Notes: generated by a model not told the origin, from the sequence alone. 64,000 nucleotides of DNA from Lagenorhynchus albirostris (GCF_949774975.1 NC_083098.1:116655922-116719921), one strand, 5' to 3'; positions 23,113 to 35,223 are shown, counted from the stretch's first letter. Program-made: numbers and translations.

Positions 23113-24183
23113 ACCACCTTTTTATTGTATGATTCTGAAAGTACCAGTATCTGTCAGTCTTTTTGTGTGTGTAGTTTACATTCTCCAATCTACTCTCCAA
23201 TCTGTTCACAGAATTCTGGGAGTACAGCAGGAGAAGGGAGTCTAAGAATTATAATTCAGTATGAAAAATTTTACTTAATCCCCACATTTATAACTCCATG
23301 CCTTATTTACTCTTCTATCTAGAAGAGAATAGGGAGCCACCAAAGTGTTGCCAGCCAGGAAAGATAAGATCAAATATGCTGGTAGGTCTGGGGCTCAGAG
23401 AATTGTGAACAGCAGCAGGCAGCTTACTTGGGACACAGATGACCCTTTGCTCAACAGTGGCCTCATCCTACCTCCCCAAGGGTACCTCCAGTAATTCCCT
23501 ATGGTAGTGTTTTCCAGAATGGGGCATGACTATCACTGGGGGCTCTAGGGATAATTTTTGTGGCATGTAACCAAATATTTTTCAAAGATTAACATATTTA
23601 TTTCAATGGGAATTCAAAAATAAAACTTTCATTCGAAACCCATGGAAAAAAAAATAATAACTCCATGCCTTGTTCTATCCTTGTCTTAGACGTGGTGTCC
23701 CAAAGTCAAGTGTCTCTCTCTGATGCAGTTTCTCCAGAGCATAAAACTCTTTGGGCAGGCTGGAGGTACATGGATTTGTGGTCCTCTGGGTAGGTCATGT
23801 AAGGAAGGGAATCAGTGAGCTCAACTATTCTATAAAAATTTTCAACCACCATCCCTCTTTCTATCCAGGCATATTACCTTTACCTTCTGTAGTACCTGCT
23901 GGATCCAAGTGCAGAACATCTAAAGAGTTCTACATGGCAAACTGACTTGTTCATCATTAAAACTCCTCAATTCTGCCACTGTCCCCAGGCACATAGGCAT
24001 ATATCCCCCTGCTCTGCTAAGTTAAGTCAGCTTCTACTTCTTCACATCTTCCAAAAATGTATTGACATTGCTGATCTGTTGCTGTCTCCTTTCCTATCAG
24101 TTCTGACCCTGTGAGTTATTATCCCTTGTTATCCTTTGTTCTTATTTGGTGGAGTTATATTAAAGTACAGTCCTCCAGTATAT
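23113..24183. other. Unique DNA, no gene seen
   Basis: No recognisable element. Short frames at 23125-23322 and 23751-23945 have no support. Confidence 0.45.
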
Positions 24184-24197
24184 CCTCAAGCCATTTT

Positions 24198-24516
24198 TTT
24201 TAAAGAATTTTATTTATTATATTTATTTTTCAGTTGTGTTGGGTCTTCATTGCTGCACACGGGCTTTCTGTAGTTGTGGCAAGCGGGGACTACTCTTCGT
24301 TGTGGTGTGCAGGCTTCTCATTGCGGTGGCTTCTCTTGTTGCGGAGCATGGGCTCTAGGTGCACGGGCTTCAGTAGTTGTGGCACGTGGGCTCAGTAGTT
24401 GTGGCCCATGGGCTTAGTTGCTCCTCGGCATGTGAGATCTTCCTGGACCAGGGCTTGAACCTGTGTCCCCTGATTGGCAGGCGGATTCTTAACCACTGCA
24501 CCACCAGGGAAGTCCC
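24198..24516 (-). mobile_element. CHR-type SINE, long form
   Basis: TSD cctcaagccatttt at 24184-24197 and 24517-24530. Confidence 0.95.
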
Positions 24517-24530
24517 CCTCAAGCCATTTT

Positions 24531-25000
24531 GGCAAACCCCACCTCAGCTTCCATCTTCCCAGAAACCGTTCCTACCTAGGTGGGCAAAGATCTCCTTTGT
24601 TGCCAATATAATGGAGGATTTTCTAGGCTTATCTCACCTAGCTACACAGGAGGAGATGACATTGTTGACTCCTCTTTCCTTCACACAGTACTCCCCCCAC
24701 CCCGTCCCACCCAGGCATCTCCTGGTTTTTCTCCTGCATTACTGGTTCTAAATATCTGCCTTCTTTTATTGGTTTCTCCATCTCTACCTGATGTCAAAAT
24801 GTTGACACTTCCTGGGTCTTAAAATTGGAATGTCTCTTTCCTAGTCATGTCTTTACCTTGGGTAACTTTATTCTTTCTCATATTTTTAACTAATTTATCA
24901 CAGATGAATACTTCCAGACCTCACCTCTCCTCTGAGGTCTAGACTCATCTATCCAACCATCTATTTGACATTTCTTAGACATCGAATAATTATTTTTACT
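24531..25000 (+). mobile_element. L2-like sequence, plus strand
   Basis: 24890-24990 shows the L2 motif (cacctctcctctgaggtcta, catctatccaaccatctatt). The earlier part, with tcctaccta and ctgcattactggttctaaat, is less certain. Confidence 0.6.
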
Positions 25001-25727
25001 CATATTTAACCATACTCATGGAATATTCTAGATTCTTGGGATATATTAGTATCATATTTCTCTCCTTCGTGATGCTTACGCTCCAACGAGAGGAAATGAA
25101 GATTAACAATTGACCTTATAAAAGAATCATAGTATAGGGAATTCCCTGGCAGTCCCGTGGTTAGGACTCCGTGATCTCACTGCCGAGGGCCCACGTTCAA
25201 TCCCTGGTTGGTGAATTAAGATCCCACAAGCCATGCGGCATGGCCATAAAAAAAAAAAAAGGGTCATGGTATAATAGAAGGTGATGAAACAGAAGTGCTA
25301 TGTAAAAAGAGAAAGTAGAGTGCTAGGGATGGAAGAGCAGTCGTGGTTTTAAATAGGGTGATCAGCGTAGACCTTACCAAGATGCTGAAATCTGGGCAAA
25401 GGCTTAGAGGTGAGGTCAGTAAGATAGCTAAGATATCTGTAGGAAGAGCATTCCAGAAAAAAAAAAGAGACACTACAAAGATCCTGAGATGGGAGTGTAC
25501 CTGGTATGTTCATGGGACAGCAAGGAGAACAGTGCAGCTGGAAGGGAATGAACAAGGACGTGTGTAGAAGACGAGGCCATGACTTTGGCTTTTACTCGGA
25601 GCTGGAAGTGGCGTCATTGGATGGCTTTGAGTACAGTTTAAAAGGATCCTCTTGCGGCTGCACTGTGAAAAGATACTGTAACAGAGTATGAGTAGAACAA
25701 GGGAGATCAGGTAGGACTCTCGTGCAG
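25001..25727 (-). mobile_element. L2, minus strand
   Basis: Classic reversed L2 3' order: gatgcttacgctccaacgag, gtgctatgtaaaaagagaaa, gggtgatcagcgtagacctt, gaagagcattccagaaaaaa, tcctgagatgggagtgtacc, actttggcttttactcggag, aaaggatcctcttgcggctg. It sits between plus-strand L2 pieces. Confidence 0.8.
25138..25262 (+). mobile_element. CHR-related SINE, short form
   Basis: Host tcatagtata at 25128-25137 and tcatggtata from 25264, a TSD with one change. Inserted in the reversed L2. Confidence 0.9.
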
Positions 25728-26130
25728 AAATTTCAAACTTAACATGTGCAACATTGAATTTAAACATTTTTTCCCCTAAATCTCTTCTTCCCTATGTCAA
25801 TAACAGGCTCCACCCAGAAACCAAAGCCACACATCTAGGGATCACGCTTGTCTCTTCCTTTTCTATCACCTTCTTCTTCTTAAATCCATGAACAAGTCCT
25901 GTCCCTTATCCAGTGAACTCTCCATCACCAAGCCATTATCCCTGATCAACAACCATTGTCTCTTGTCTCTTAACAAAAGACAGCAGCCAAGTCAAATAAG
26001 GTTCTAGCCTCAGCTTCCTGACAATTACTGCCAGCTGCATCTTCTGATGATGAGGGGATCCCTCACTCCCTTAGAGATCCTCTTGCCTTCATATCCCCCA
26101 AGTCATCATTCTCCCTCCATTCTCCAAAAA
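25728..26130 (+). mobile_element. L2-like sequence, plus strand
   Basis: Starts aatttcaaacttaacatgtg, a standard L2 phrase, and continues with catctagggatcacgcttgt and ccatgaacaagtcctgtccc. Possibly the same L2 as 24531-25000, split by the reversed copy. Confidence 0.65.
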
Positions 26131-26753
26131 GTAAAATGTTTTCCATGAATTAGTCAAATTTTTTCTGTTTTATCAAAAGGAAAAGCCTGCTGAGATGATT
26201 TTTTAAAACAAGTCAGTGTCACAGAAACCATCAAAACAATTCAGAAATCAGAAGAAACAGCAATAAAATTTTCCATTTGGGGAAGGGAGAAAAATACAAC
26301 TACAAAAGCATTTCTTTGCTTTTTTCTCTCTGCCACCCAAGTCCTATTTATACTTGACAAGGCCAAGTTAAACTTTTTTTTGCCTTGTTAGGAACTGCAA
26401 GGATTTTTTCATTCTTCTCTTTTTCTCAGACAACAGCAGTGCTCTTCCAAGACAGCAGACTGACTGCAATTTTTCACCATAATCCCACCGGATTTCCCTC
26501 CCCATTTTCTCTAGAGAATGTCATTTGAGTATATAGTGCAGTGTTAAAAAGGAAATTTTAGTTGAATGTTTTTTAAATCACTGATTACTGCTCAGTGAAG
26601 CTGAGACACTACAATATAGAAAATGGTTTCTTCTTCCAGACATGTTTTCATTTGGTGAGAACTATGCATCTATCTTTCTGTTGTGGGTAATGTGAAGACT
26701 TCATGGGAGGCTGTCTGAAGGACTAACAAATTGCCTAATTAAAGATGGTCTTG
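26131..26753. other. Unique DNA, no gene seen
   Basis: No repeat recognised and no open frame. A candidate for cross-species conservation testing only because it is non-repetitive. Confidence 0.45.
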
Positions 26754-26875
26754 GGGAATTCCCTGGTGGTCCAGTGGTTAGGACTCTGCGCTTCCACTGC
26801 AGGGGAACCCAGGTTCAATCCCTGGTTAGGGAACTATAATCCCGTGAGCCACGTGGCGCGGCCAAAAAAAAAAAA
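26754..26875 (+). mobile_element. CHR-related SINE, short form
   Basis: Starts gggaattccctggtggtcca and ends in A13. TSD unclear (gatggtcttg before, gtagtctcg after). Confidence 0.9.
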
Positions 26876-26959
26876 AGTAGTCTCGATTTGCTTTGCTTTA
26901 TTGACTGTTTCACCTCTTTCCTTAACATTTCTGCAACCTGAAGCATTTCTGCTCATGCA

Positions 26960-27155
26960 AAGGAAGGACAGTCTAAGGGTTAAGCGTGCAGAAGTTCTGA
27001 AGCCAGATGCTTAGGTTTAAATCACAGCCTGGCTACTTCCTCGCTGTGTGACCATGGGCAGGTCACTTAACCTTTATCTCAGTTTCCCCATCCTATTGAC
27101 ATAAGATTGAGATATGCCCAGCACATTCTAAGTGCAAGGTGAGTGCTAGCTACAG
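26960..27155 (+). mobile_element. MIR
   Basis: Well preserved core: tcgctgtgtgaccatgggca, ggtcacttaacctttatctc, agtttccccatcc. Confidence 0.88.
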
Positions 27156-27224
27156 CTAAGGGCTAGGTATACATTTGTTGCCAGGGGTCAAATGATAGGC
27201 AAGAGCAACGCCATCTTGCCCTAT

Positions 27225-27390
27225 GGAGCTTTCTAGCTGTAGGACTTAAGCAAATAACTTAACATGAGCCTCGGTTTAATTATTTGTCATCAAGTGTTTC
27301 CCTCACAGGATTCTTACGGGAATCACATGAGATATGCCAAGGAAAATGCTTAATAGGGTGTGGTGAATATTAAACACTCACCATGAGCTA
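27225..27390 (+). mobile_element. MIR, second copy
   Basis: Diverged core: agctgtaggacttaagcaaa, cctcacaggattcttacggg, atgcttaatagggtgtggtg. Confidence 0.7.
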
Positions 27391-27399
27391 ATACTGTAC

Positions 27400-27935
27400 A
27401 GCAAGACGGGCAGATCATTAAACAGCCTAAGAGATGCAGTAACTTATAATAGAAGTTTAGAATGCTATAGGAGCGCCCACTAGGATATCGAAAGGGAGTC
27501 CTAAAAAGTAAGGAGGAGTTCACCAGAGTAAAAAGAGGAAGAGAGTTCCCAGAAGAGGAAGCCAGAGAGCTTCACCGGTTTAAACAAACTAGAAGTTTAA
27601 CGTAGTAAAGAATGGAAGCCGGGAGTGGCAGGCAGAAGTCGAGTCATTAATAGAGCTTTTCAGCTATGCTCAAAGTTGACCTTATCCTGAGAAATGGGAG
27701 AAATGAGAAGCCAGGTAATGGGCTCAAATAGGGGGTGATAAAACCAGAATGGCATTTTAGAAAGAGCCTGATGGCTGCAGACTAGGGAATGGAATGGAGG
27801 GGGTCAGGAGGCAGGACGCCCTTTGGGAAGCTGCTGCAGTTTCTAGGTTCTAAGTGAGGGCTGGAAGGTGGTGAACTGGGACAGCGTAGTGACAATGGGA
27901 TGGAGAGACCTGGTGTCCTTCCTCAATCCTGCTGC
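27400..27935 (-). mobile_element. L2, minus strand
   Basis: Resembles reversed L2: ggcattttagaaagagcctg, atggctgcagactagggaat, ggtggtgaactgggacagcg. The first 200 bp are less certain. Confidence 0.6.
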
Positions 27936-29294
27936 TTTGGTGGGCGTTTCATGTCTTCAGTCTGAAGTCTTCTTTCCTATGTAGATCCCACTGTGACTGT
28001 TTCTCACCTACTGCAGTGAGGGGTGTTACTGTCCTCGTGAAACTTCCCCAGACATCCTGCCCCAGCAGCAGGCACTGGAGGAGAGCTCGCCAGCTTAGCT
28101 GGTTTGAGTGCTGATTTCCTCCCACAAAGAGAACGATTCTTAATCAAATATTGCTTGAGGCCCCCTATCATTTGTTTTACATGCTGCCATCTGGAGCTGC
28201 CCCCAGGTATGTCATATGACCACAGTGTCGCCAAGATGATTAGGACTTCAGTTTTCCAGCTAGAAAGTTAATATTTACCTCACCTGGAGGAGAAGTGCAA
28301 CTACTTCTTCATATAATAAAATAATGATTTACAAACTTCTTCACCACCTGACCGTACTGTATCCAACTATTTATAAATAATTCCTTGGAAATGACTTGGG
28401 TGTTGGGCATTGGGGAGGGTAAATTAGCTCTGTTATGGGAGCCCAACCCACCCTAATCACCTAATGCACCTTATCTACGGTCAGAGTTCAATGTAATCCC
28501 ATATAGAGGTTGTGGGTTGTGATAAGTGAGCAGTAAATATCTAATCAATTGAAGAAGAAATGCCATTTTAGAGGTCATTGGCCTCACTGTGCTTCTCCAA
28601 AACCATTATGGGATTTGGGTAGGAGGTTAGTTTTATGGTTTGTTTTTGTTTCTGTTGTCATCTTTGCTCAGTAGCAGTCCTGACTGGAATAGCCTCAAGC
28701 AAAATTGTAAGGGTGGTGAATTGAGATAGCGTTTTCCACATCTCACCACTCTTTGCTTTCCTAAACTTCAATGCCTTCACCTGATACTCTCTTGAAAGCA
28801 GGAAAAGGTATGAACTAATTTACAGTAAGACTAGTGTGTGTGTCTTAGCGTAAGGTGGACCCAGTCCCAGGGAAGCAAAGGTGATCTCAGATTCCGAAGG
28901 CCTGGAAAATTTGCTGAAAAACATGAATTTACGATCATTAGGGGGAAGTGCAAGTCAGAACCAGTTCAACTGAAATCAACATCCAGCCTGAGAGCCATGA
29001 ACCTCAAGTCTTCCTCCCCTGCTTCCCTCTGGTCATGCCCCGCGCAACTTTAAATTTTAACTTCACAAACCATCCAACACCATAACTTCAGATCTTTAAC
29101 TGCCATGCTGTAGCAAGCTTCACCCCCTGGTACTTATGCAAAATCCCTTAGCCAGAAACAGGTGAAACCGTACCACTTGAACTGTGCCTACTCCAAAATA
29201 ATAAACTTACAAATCCCTCTCTGAAAACAATGGCCTCAAACCTACACTTCAAGTTCATGGAGACTTCAGTCTTTATCCCTTTTCCCAACCTCAG
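27936..29294. other. Unique DNA, no gene seen
   Basis: The minus frame at 28004-28234 (76 residues) and plus frame at 28838-29053 (71 residues) show no family features. No CpG cluster. Confidence 0.45.
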
Positions 29295-29309
29295 CCCTTC
29301 GTAGTTTTA

Positions 29310-29631
29310 TTTTTATTTATTTATTTATGTTTGGCTGCGTTGTGTCTTTGTTGCTGCGTACGGGCTTTCTCTAGTTGCGGTGAGCGGGGGCTACTCTTCA
29401 TTGCGGTGTACGGGCTTCTCATTGCGGTGGCTTCTCTTGTTGCGGAGCACGGGCTCAAGGCGCACAGGCTTCAGTAGTTGTGGCTTGTGGGCTCTAGAGC
29501 GTAGGCTCAGTAGTTGTGGCGCACGGACTTAGTTGCTCCGTGGCATGTGGGATCTTCCCAGACCAGGGCTCGAACCCGTGTCCCCTGCATTGGCAGGCGG
29601 ATTCGTAACCACTGCACCACCAGGGAAGTCC
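29310..29631 (-). mobile_element. CHR-type SINE, long form
   Basis: TSD cccttcgtagtttta at 29295-29309 and cccttcctagtttta at 29632-29646, one change. Carries head, B box and (TTTA)n tail. Confidence 0.93.
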
Positions 29632-29679
29632 CCCTTCCTAGTTTTAGAGCCTCTGTAATCTGACCTGAATTCCATTCAC

Positions 29680-29965
29680 TGAACTGAATTTATTAGGTTT
29701 CTACTTTATGCCAGACATTGTTCTAGACCAGTTATTGTCAGCCTTGGCTGTAGACTGGAATCATTCAGAGACCTTTAAAAAAATACCATGCCTGGAACTC
29801 ACCCAGAGAGTCCAATTTAATTGGTTCAAGGTGCAGTTTAGGCATAAGGACTTTCTAAAGTTCTCCAGGTGATTATAATCCACAGTTAAGAGCCATTGCT
29901 CCAGGTATGGGAGGTACAGCAATGAACAAGACAAACAAGGCAGAACTCTTATTTTAACAAGTTCA
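29680..29965 (-). mobile_element. L2 3' end split by a hAT element
   Basis: Reversed L2: ctttatgccagacattgttc, then after the insertion gtatgggaggtacagcaatg and aacaagacaaacaaggcaga. Confidence 0.75.
29731..29906. mobile_element. MER5/MER58-like hAT transposon
   Basis: Non-autonomous DNA element of about 175 bp with worn inverted ends (cagttattgtcagc left, agagccattg right) and the typical internal phrases ggaatcattcagagaccttt and gttctccaggtgattataat. Nested in L2. Confidence 0.7.
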
Positions 29966-31070
29966 AATCCTGTCCCTCCTCTGATTACCAGCTGCCTCAA
30001 TTCTCTTGCTAGCTTATCTTTTCTACTGTTCTCGCTCTTCCAGGTCATGGTCCTAGATAAAACCGTCTAACACTGTGTTTTCTCAAGCCCCCAGGTGTCC
30101 TGTCCCAGCTGTGTGAAACATATAACTGCCGATTAGCTTCATTACACATTTATGAGCTCCATTCTCAGTCTGGCTCTCAACATTGGCAAAATTTTACTTA
30201 TCTTTTGGCAGCTTCCTTTCTCATTTTTGATAGCAAACATTTCAAGTCTTTATGTCTCTCTTAAAACCCCATATCAAGATCCTGTCTCTCTCACTGTCAG
30301 CAGATAACTCAACCTCTTTTTAACAAAGAAAATAGTAGCCAGAGTGGTGAAATCCTTCAGCATTCTTCCTTCCCACCTTAACAGTGCCTTCCTTTTCTCC
30401 CCCTTGTATCTGTAATTCCTCTCTACAGCCAGACCCTTCTCTACTTGTTACAAATGTCCTCAAGCATCTGCCTATTAAACCTACTTAGAGGGACCTTCCT
30501 GATGGTCCAGGTAAGACTCCATGCTCCCAATGCAGGGGGCCCAGGTTTGATCCCTGGTCAGGGAACTAGATCCCACATGCATGCCACAACAAAGATCCCA
30601 CGTGCCGCAACTAAGACCCGGCACAAGCCCAAATAAATAAGCAAAATAGATAATTTTTTAAAAACCTGCTTAGAATCAGTCTGTTTGCTCTCTCTCCTTT
30701 CACTGACATATATATCTGGAAAGACTTCTCTACACTCACAGCTTCCACCTCCATGTCTCCACTTAGTCCTCGTGAATTGCAATTTGACTTCCACTGCTAT
30801 CACTATGCAGCTGTGCTTTCCAAACTTGTCCATGTCCCGGCAGCCAGAGAAAATGACTATATGTATTTGGTATCCTGAGGACAACATCAAAGTCAATCTA
30901 GCTCCTCCCGGCCATGTCAGGAACTTAAGGGGCTAAGTTTTCAGCCCCCTTGCAATCATTCATACCTCACCAGCCTACCTCGGCGTACCGGGGGGAGGCT
31001 GTCTTCCACTGAAACTGGTCTGGCCAAGGACACCAGTGACCTAACTGACAAATGCAATGTCCGCTTCTCT
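29966..31070 (+). mobile_element. L2 ORF2 relic, plus strand
   Basis: Diverged, but ordered L2 phrases include tctacttgttacaaatgtcc, ttgcaatttgacttccactg and ggccaaggacaccagtgacc. Frames here are decayed reverse-transcriptase sequence, not a gene. Confidence 0.65.
30490..30661 (+). mobile_element. CHR-related SINE
   Basis: TSD aaacctacttaga at 30477-30489 and aaacctgcttaga at 30662-30674. The A-box region lacks part of the usual agtggtta. Confidence 0.93.
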
Positions 31071-31309
31071 GTTCTCATCCGTTCTATAGCACAGTTTATT
31101 GAACATGGAGATTCTATTTAAAATGACCACGATTTGGTCAAGATAATGTGGAATTGGAGGCCAGGAAGTAGGTGGAGATGAGAAGAGCAGGCTACTTTCC
31201 TTTCACTGTCTCCTTAATCAAAGCCCAGTTGTATAGGAGAATCAACAGGCAACGCCTGGGAGTCCATGGTCAGATTACGCGGCCAGAGAAGGTCATTTGC
31301 CCCAGGCAA
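31071..31309. other. Unique or L2-derived DNA
   Basis: No gene signal. Confidence 0.4.
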
Positions 31310-31324
31310 AGGGCCCCAGAGTCT

Positions 31325-31442
31325 TTTTTTTTTGGCTGCCTCCCGCAGTTTGAGGGATCTTACTTCCCCAACCAGGGAACAAACCCGTGCCCCCTGCAGT
31401 GGAAGCATGGAGTCTTAACCACTGGACCAGTAGGGAAGTCCC
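31325..31442 (-). mobile_element. CHR-related SINE, short form
   Basis: TSD agggccccagagtct at 31310-31324 and agggaccccagagtct at 31443-31458. Confidence 0.93.
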
Positions 31443-31458
31443 AGGGACCCCAGAGTCT

Positions 31459-31929
31459 CAACTGACTAAGCAATTGGTAAACTGTGACACTCAAGAACAT
31501 TTTGTGTATTACTGTACCCCTAGAATGCTCTCACAAATTAATTCGAGTTCATTAAGATCCTGACCGTAGACGATCTGCATATTTCTGAGGAGAGGCCATT
31601 TAGGGAGTCTTTGCATTACAAACCTTAGGATGGTTTTTGTGGTGTGTGTGGTTTAATTTGGGATTGTCCGCAGCATCCATGCGTCACTGCTTACCTTACC
31701 TTCATGTCGGCTTCATTTTCTCCCAGTTGGCCCTTACTCTAATGGTAAAGTTTGGCCTGACAAACGAGCATTTTCCCACCAAAATAATAGGGGTAAAAAT
31801 GTTAACAACTGGGCTACATTTAAACTATATAGTACGTAGTTGGTGTGTGGTGGGAGGGGGTTTGGGAGACTGACTCGTGAGGTTAAATTCTAAGGTCATG
31901 GGTCTCTTCAATTTGCCCTATTATGCCTA
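31459..31929. other. Unique DNA, no gene seen
   Basis: Nothing recognised; the 78-residue frame at 31637-31873 is unsupported. Confidence 0.45.
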
Positions 31930-32520
31930 TTGCCAACCAGGCTGAGGATGCTGGAGTTCACTGCCTTGGAAATCCCTTACCATAAACCTACCTGCAGAGA
32001 CTCCTAAAACTCTGTAGGGATTTGTGCTGGTTATTCTCTGTTTGCCCTTCCAGATCCCTTCTCACCCATCTCAGCTCTGTTCTGTTCCCCTGGACACTAA
32101 ACCTTTACCAACGGTATGGTCTGGGTTTTCTTACCCTTCAGCTTTGGGTTAGGGTCAGTCACCAGGAGGAAATCTGAGGGCAGGAGGAGAGGGAAGTCAG
32201 GGTCATTGTTCTCACTCTTTCCCCTCTTGTAACAGTTCTGCCTGGTTACACTCCTCCCCCTAAGGCCATAGCTCCCATCAGGCTGCCCCTTTACACAGAG
32301 CTGGCTCTTATCTGCTGCTGGAAACATCTTTCCCTTTCTTTCCCCTTCAGGCCTAGAGTTAGTAATAACTTCCCAATGTCCCTGGGCACTTCATCGTCTT
32401 ATTTTATCTTTGTACTGGCCTCTCTGACTACACCCTTTATATCTAGTCCCTTCATTAAACTCTTTGTAGTTAAACCCTTTGGGTATATCATCTTTTTCCT
32501 GACAAGACCCTAACTGTATG
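31930..32520 (+). mobile_element. Old LTR-like element, family uncertain
   Basis: Looks like a mammalian interspersed element: gctggttattctctgtttgc, gcccttccagatcccttctc, ccttcattaaactctttgta, and a terminal tttttcctgacaagacccta. The ATTAAA-then-GACCCT end is LTR-like, but I cannot assign the family. Confidence 0.45.
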
Positions 32521-32939
32521 AGGACATGTATAGCTGTATGCCCATGGTTCGTCATTTCAGTGAATATAATTATTATTGTTATTCTATGTTTTCCTCTTAA
32601 CTTTTTCATTTATTTAGATATCTACTACTTTAATTCCCTAACATATTTCAAGGGGTATTATCCTAGTGATGGAGGGACAGGGGAAACCCAGAAGCTGTTG
32701 GCACTAGTAGACACAATTAAAGTGGGTTCTAAACAGCATGGCATGTCATCCATGAGTTGGGTTGAAAAACTTTGAAAACAAATGTGAAATAAATACATGA
32801 AGTTTTAAGTCACTTCCAGATGAAATATGATCACATTTTCATCAATGTAATTCTGATGTGTTTATCTTATTTTCCCAACTGTATTGAGAACATTTTGAAA
32901 CCGGGAATATAGGCTATACTTTTGTCTCCCTTATAAAAC
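32521..32939. other. Unique DNA, no gene seen
   Basis: Nothing recognised. Confidence 0.4.
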
Positions 32940-33110
32940 TCAGTCTTTCCCAGAGTAAATACTACAGTACTACGTGATCTACAGCTGGTTTAATCTGCAA
33001 GTACAGAGGAACCAAGAAAATGAAGGGCGCACTATCAATTGTACTCAGATTTTCAACTGTGTGGAGGGTGGTCACACGTAACCCTCGAATTGTTCAAATG
33101 TCAACTGTAT
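32940..33110 (+). mobile_element. Tigger-like DNA transposon end
   Basis: Matches the right end of Tigger-type elements in order: taaatactacagtactacgt, ctcagattttcaactgtgtg, cacgtaaccctcgaattgtt and terminal aaatgtcaactgta. The left part was not located. Confidence 0.65.
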
Positions 33111-33794
33111 AATGAAGGAAACCAGACCAGAGGAAGAAAGGATTAAAAGAAGGACACAATTAATTTATGAGACCTAGCTACAAAAGGGCAAGGGCAACAG
33201 AAAGTGAAGAATGCCAGGTTGGGTGGGTAGGGGTGATGTAATGTCAAGAAATTAGATGGAAAACAATGGGTTTTAAAAGCACAAAAGAAAACAGAAAGTG
33301 GTTTTTTAAAACTGTTACAGGCAATTACTTTCTTCTGAATCTTAGAGCATTTGATATGAAATACTGAATGCAGACTAAGGAGTCACCAGAATTTAAGAGG
33401 ATGTTGTAAAGATATAATAAATGAGTTAATGACATGAAAGTACTCCAGATTCTTTTCAATAACAACATTAGTATAAAAGCAAGATGTTATTTCATGTTAA
33501 ATTTATAGATTGCATATATGATATACACTCTAATGGCCACTATCTGAAAACACACCTAAGATTAGAAGGGTTGAAGAAACTGGGAAGTCAAAGATTTTCG
33601 TCTATTATTTCTCATCTTCTATGTCTCTCTATCCCTGACAATAGTTAACTACTAGAAAGTTGTAAAGATGATTGATATAGTATTTATTACATGTCTGAGG
33701 TCATTGACTGAATATTTCATATAGAAAGCACAACACGGTGCAGATATTACCCCCCCTTCATTACAGAAAAGGCTTGAATAAACAGGCAGACTTT
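33111..33794. other. Unique DNA, no gene seen
   Basis: AT-rich, no recognised element. Confidence 0.45.
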
Positions 33795-34345
33795 TTACCT
33801 TTTTACCTTTTTACCTTTTTTGATATTGAGCTGCATGAGCTGCTTGTATATTTTGGGATTAATCCTTTGTCAGTTGCTTCATTTGCAAATATTTTCTCCC
33901 ATTCTGAGGGTTGTCTTTTGGTCTTGTTTATGGTTTCCTTTGCTGTGCAAAAGCTTCGAAGTTTCATTAGGTCCCATTTGTTTATTTTTGTTTTTATTTC
34001 CATTTCTGTAGGAGGTGGGTCAAAAAGGACCTTGCTGTGATTTATGTCATAGAGTGTCCTGCCTATGTTTTCCTCTAAGAGTTTGATAGTTTCTGGCCTT
34101 ACGTTTAGGTCTTTAATCCATTTTGAGCTTATTTTTGGGTATGGTATTAGGGAGTGTTCTAATCTCATACTTTTACATGTACCTGTCCAGTTTTCCCAGC
34201 ACCGCTTATTGAAGAGGCTGTCTTTTCTCCACTGTATATTCTTGCCTCCTTTATCAAAGATAAGGTGACCATATGTGCGTGGGTTTATCTCTGGGCTTTC
34301 TATCCTGTTCCATTGATCTATATTTCTGTCCCGTCCCTTTTAAGG
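33795..34345 (-). mobile_element. Internal L1 ORF2 fragment, no 3' end
   Basis: Late ORF2 on the minus strand. A 121-residue open stretch (33803-34168) includes SSKWIKDLNVRPETIKLLEE, KWDLMKLRSFCTAKETINKT and EKIFANEATDKGLIPKYTSS. The left edge abuts three tandem 'acctttttacc' units instead of an L1 3' UTR and A-tail, so both ends are missing. Confidence 0.85.
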
Positions 34346-35165
34346 TCAAATTGGAGTAAGGCGATATCATCATGTACAGTACCCTTATGTAAACAGTTTG
34401 TAAACTGTAAAAGTTATGTAGATAATGGCCTTATTGTTATCACTATTAACAATATTAATATTAAAGTGTGAATAATTTTAAAAATCACAGTAAAAACAAA
34501 TCATACACAGTGCCTTAATAAACCATGTGGAGGAAGATGTGTGTGTATGCACATTCTAATTGGAATATAACCAGGGATACAGCTGGAGATCCAGCCAATG
34601 AAGAAGGAGAGTGAGGCCTGGGAGGCTAGCAAGCTGTCCAGATGTGTTCTACAGGGGGTCATTTTGGACACCAGTCTGTGAAGTCCAGTCTTTAGTTTGG
34701 CAGGCTTAAAACTCAACTTTGCTAGAATAGCAAGGTGACTGGCTTTCTAGAGGCAGCCTGACCAGAATTATGTCATAGAACACTCTAAACAGCAGAATAT
34801 AACTATGAAGCTCATTAGTGAATTCTTTTCCTCTTGGCTAGAGTCCAGACCAGTGACTGTCAAACAGAGAAGGAGGTTGGAAGTAGGGTGGTGGAGGATG
34901 ACCCTCCCTAGTGAGAAGGAGCCTCAGTTTCTCTGCGGAATCTGTTTAAAGCGACTTAAATCCACACTAGGCTCCCTTCGTTCCTCCTTCTTACCCAATC
35001 CCAGACAGTCTTGTAATTCTGATAGCCCCGTCCAGGAGGGCATGGTCCCTAATTGAAAATTATGGCTAATATTCCTTATTATTAGAAATAATAATAATTA
35101 TTATTGAGCAAATTACACAACTACATAGGGAAATTTGCTCAACTATATAGGGAAAAAGGTAGAGA
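34346..35165. other. Unique DNA; possible transposon trace
   Basis: 34370-34430 (cagtttgtaaactgtaaaag, ttatgtagataatggcctta) recalls Tigger internal sequence. An 11 bp perfect inverted repeat lies at 35104-35142. No gene signal. Confidence 0.4.
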
Positions 35166-35223
35166 ATCATTGCCTTAAGCTAAAATTTTCCAAGTTTTTC
35201 CTCAGCATAAGAATTACCTCAGG

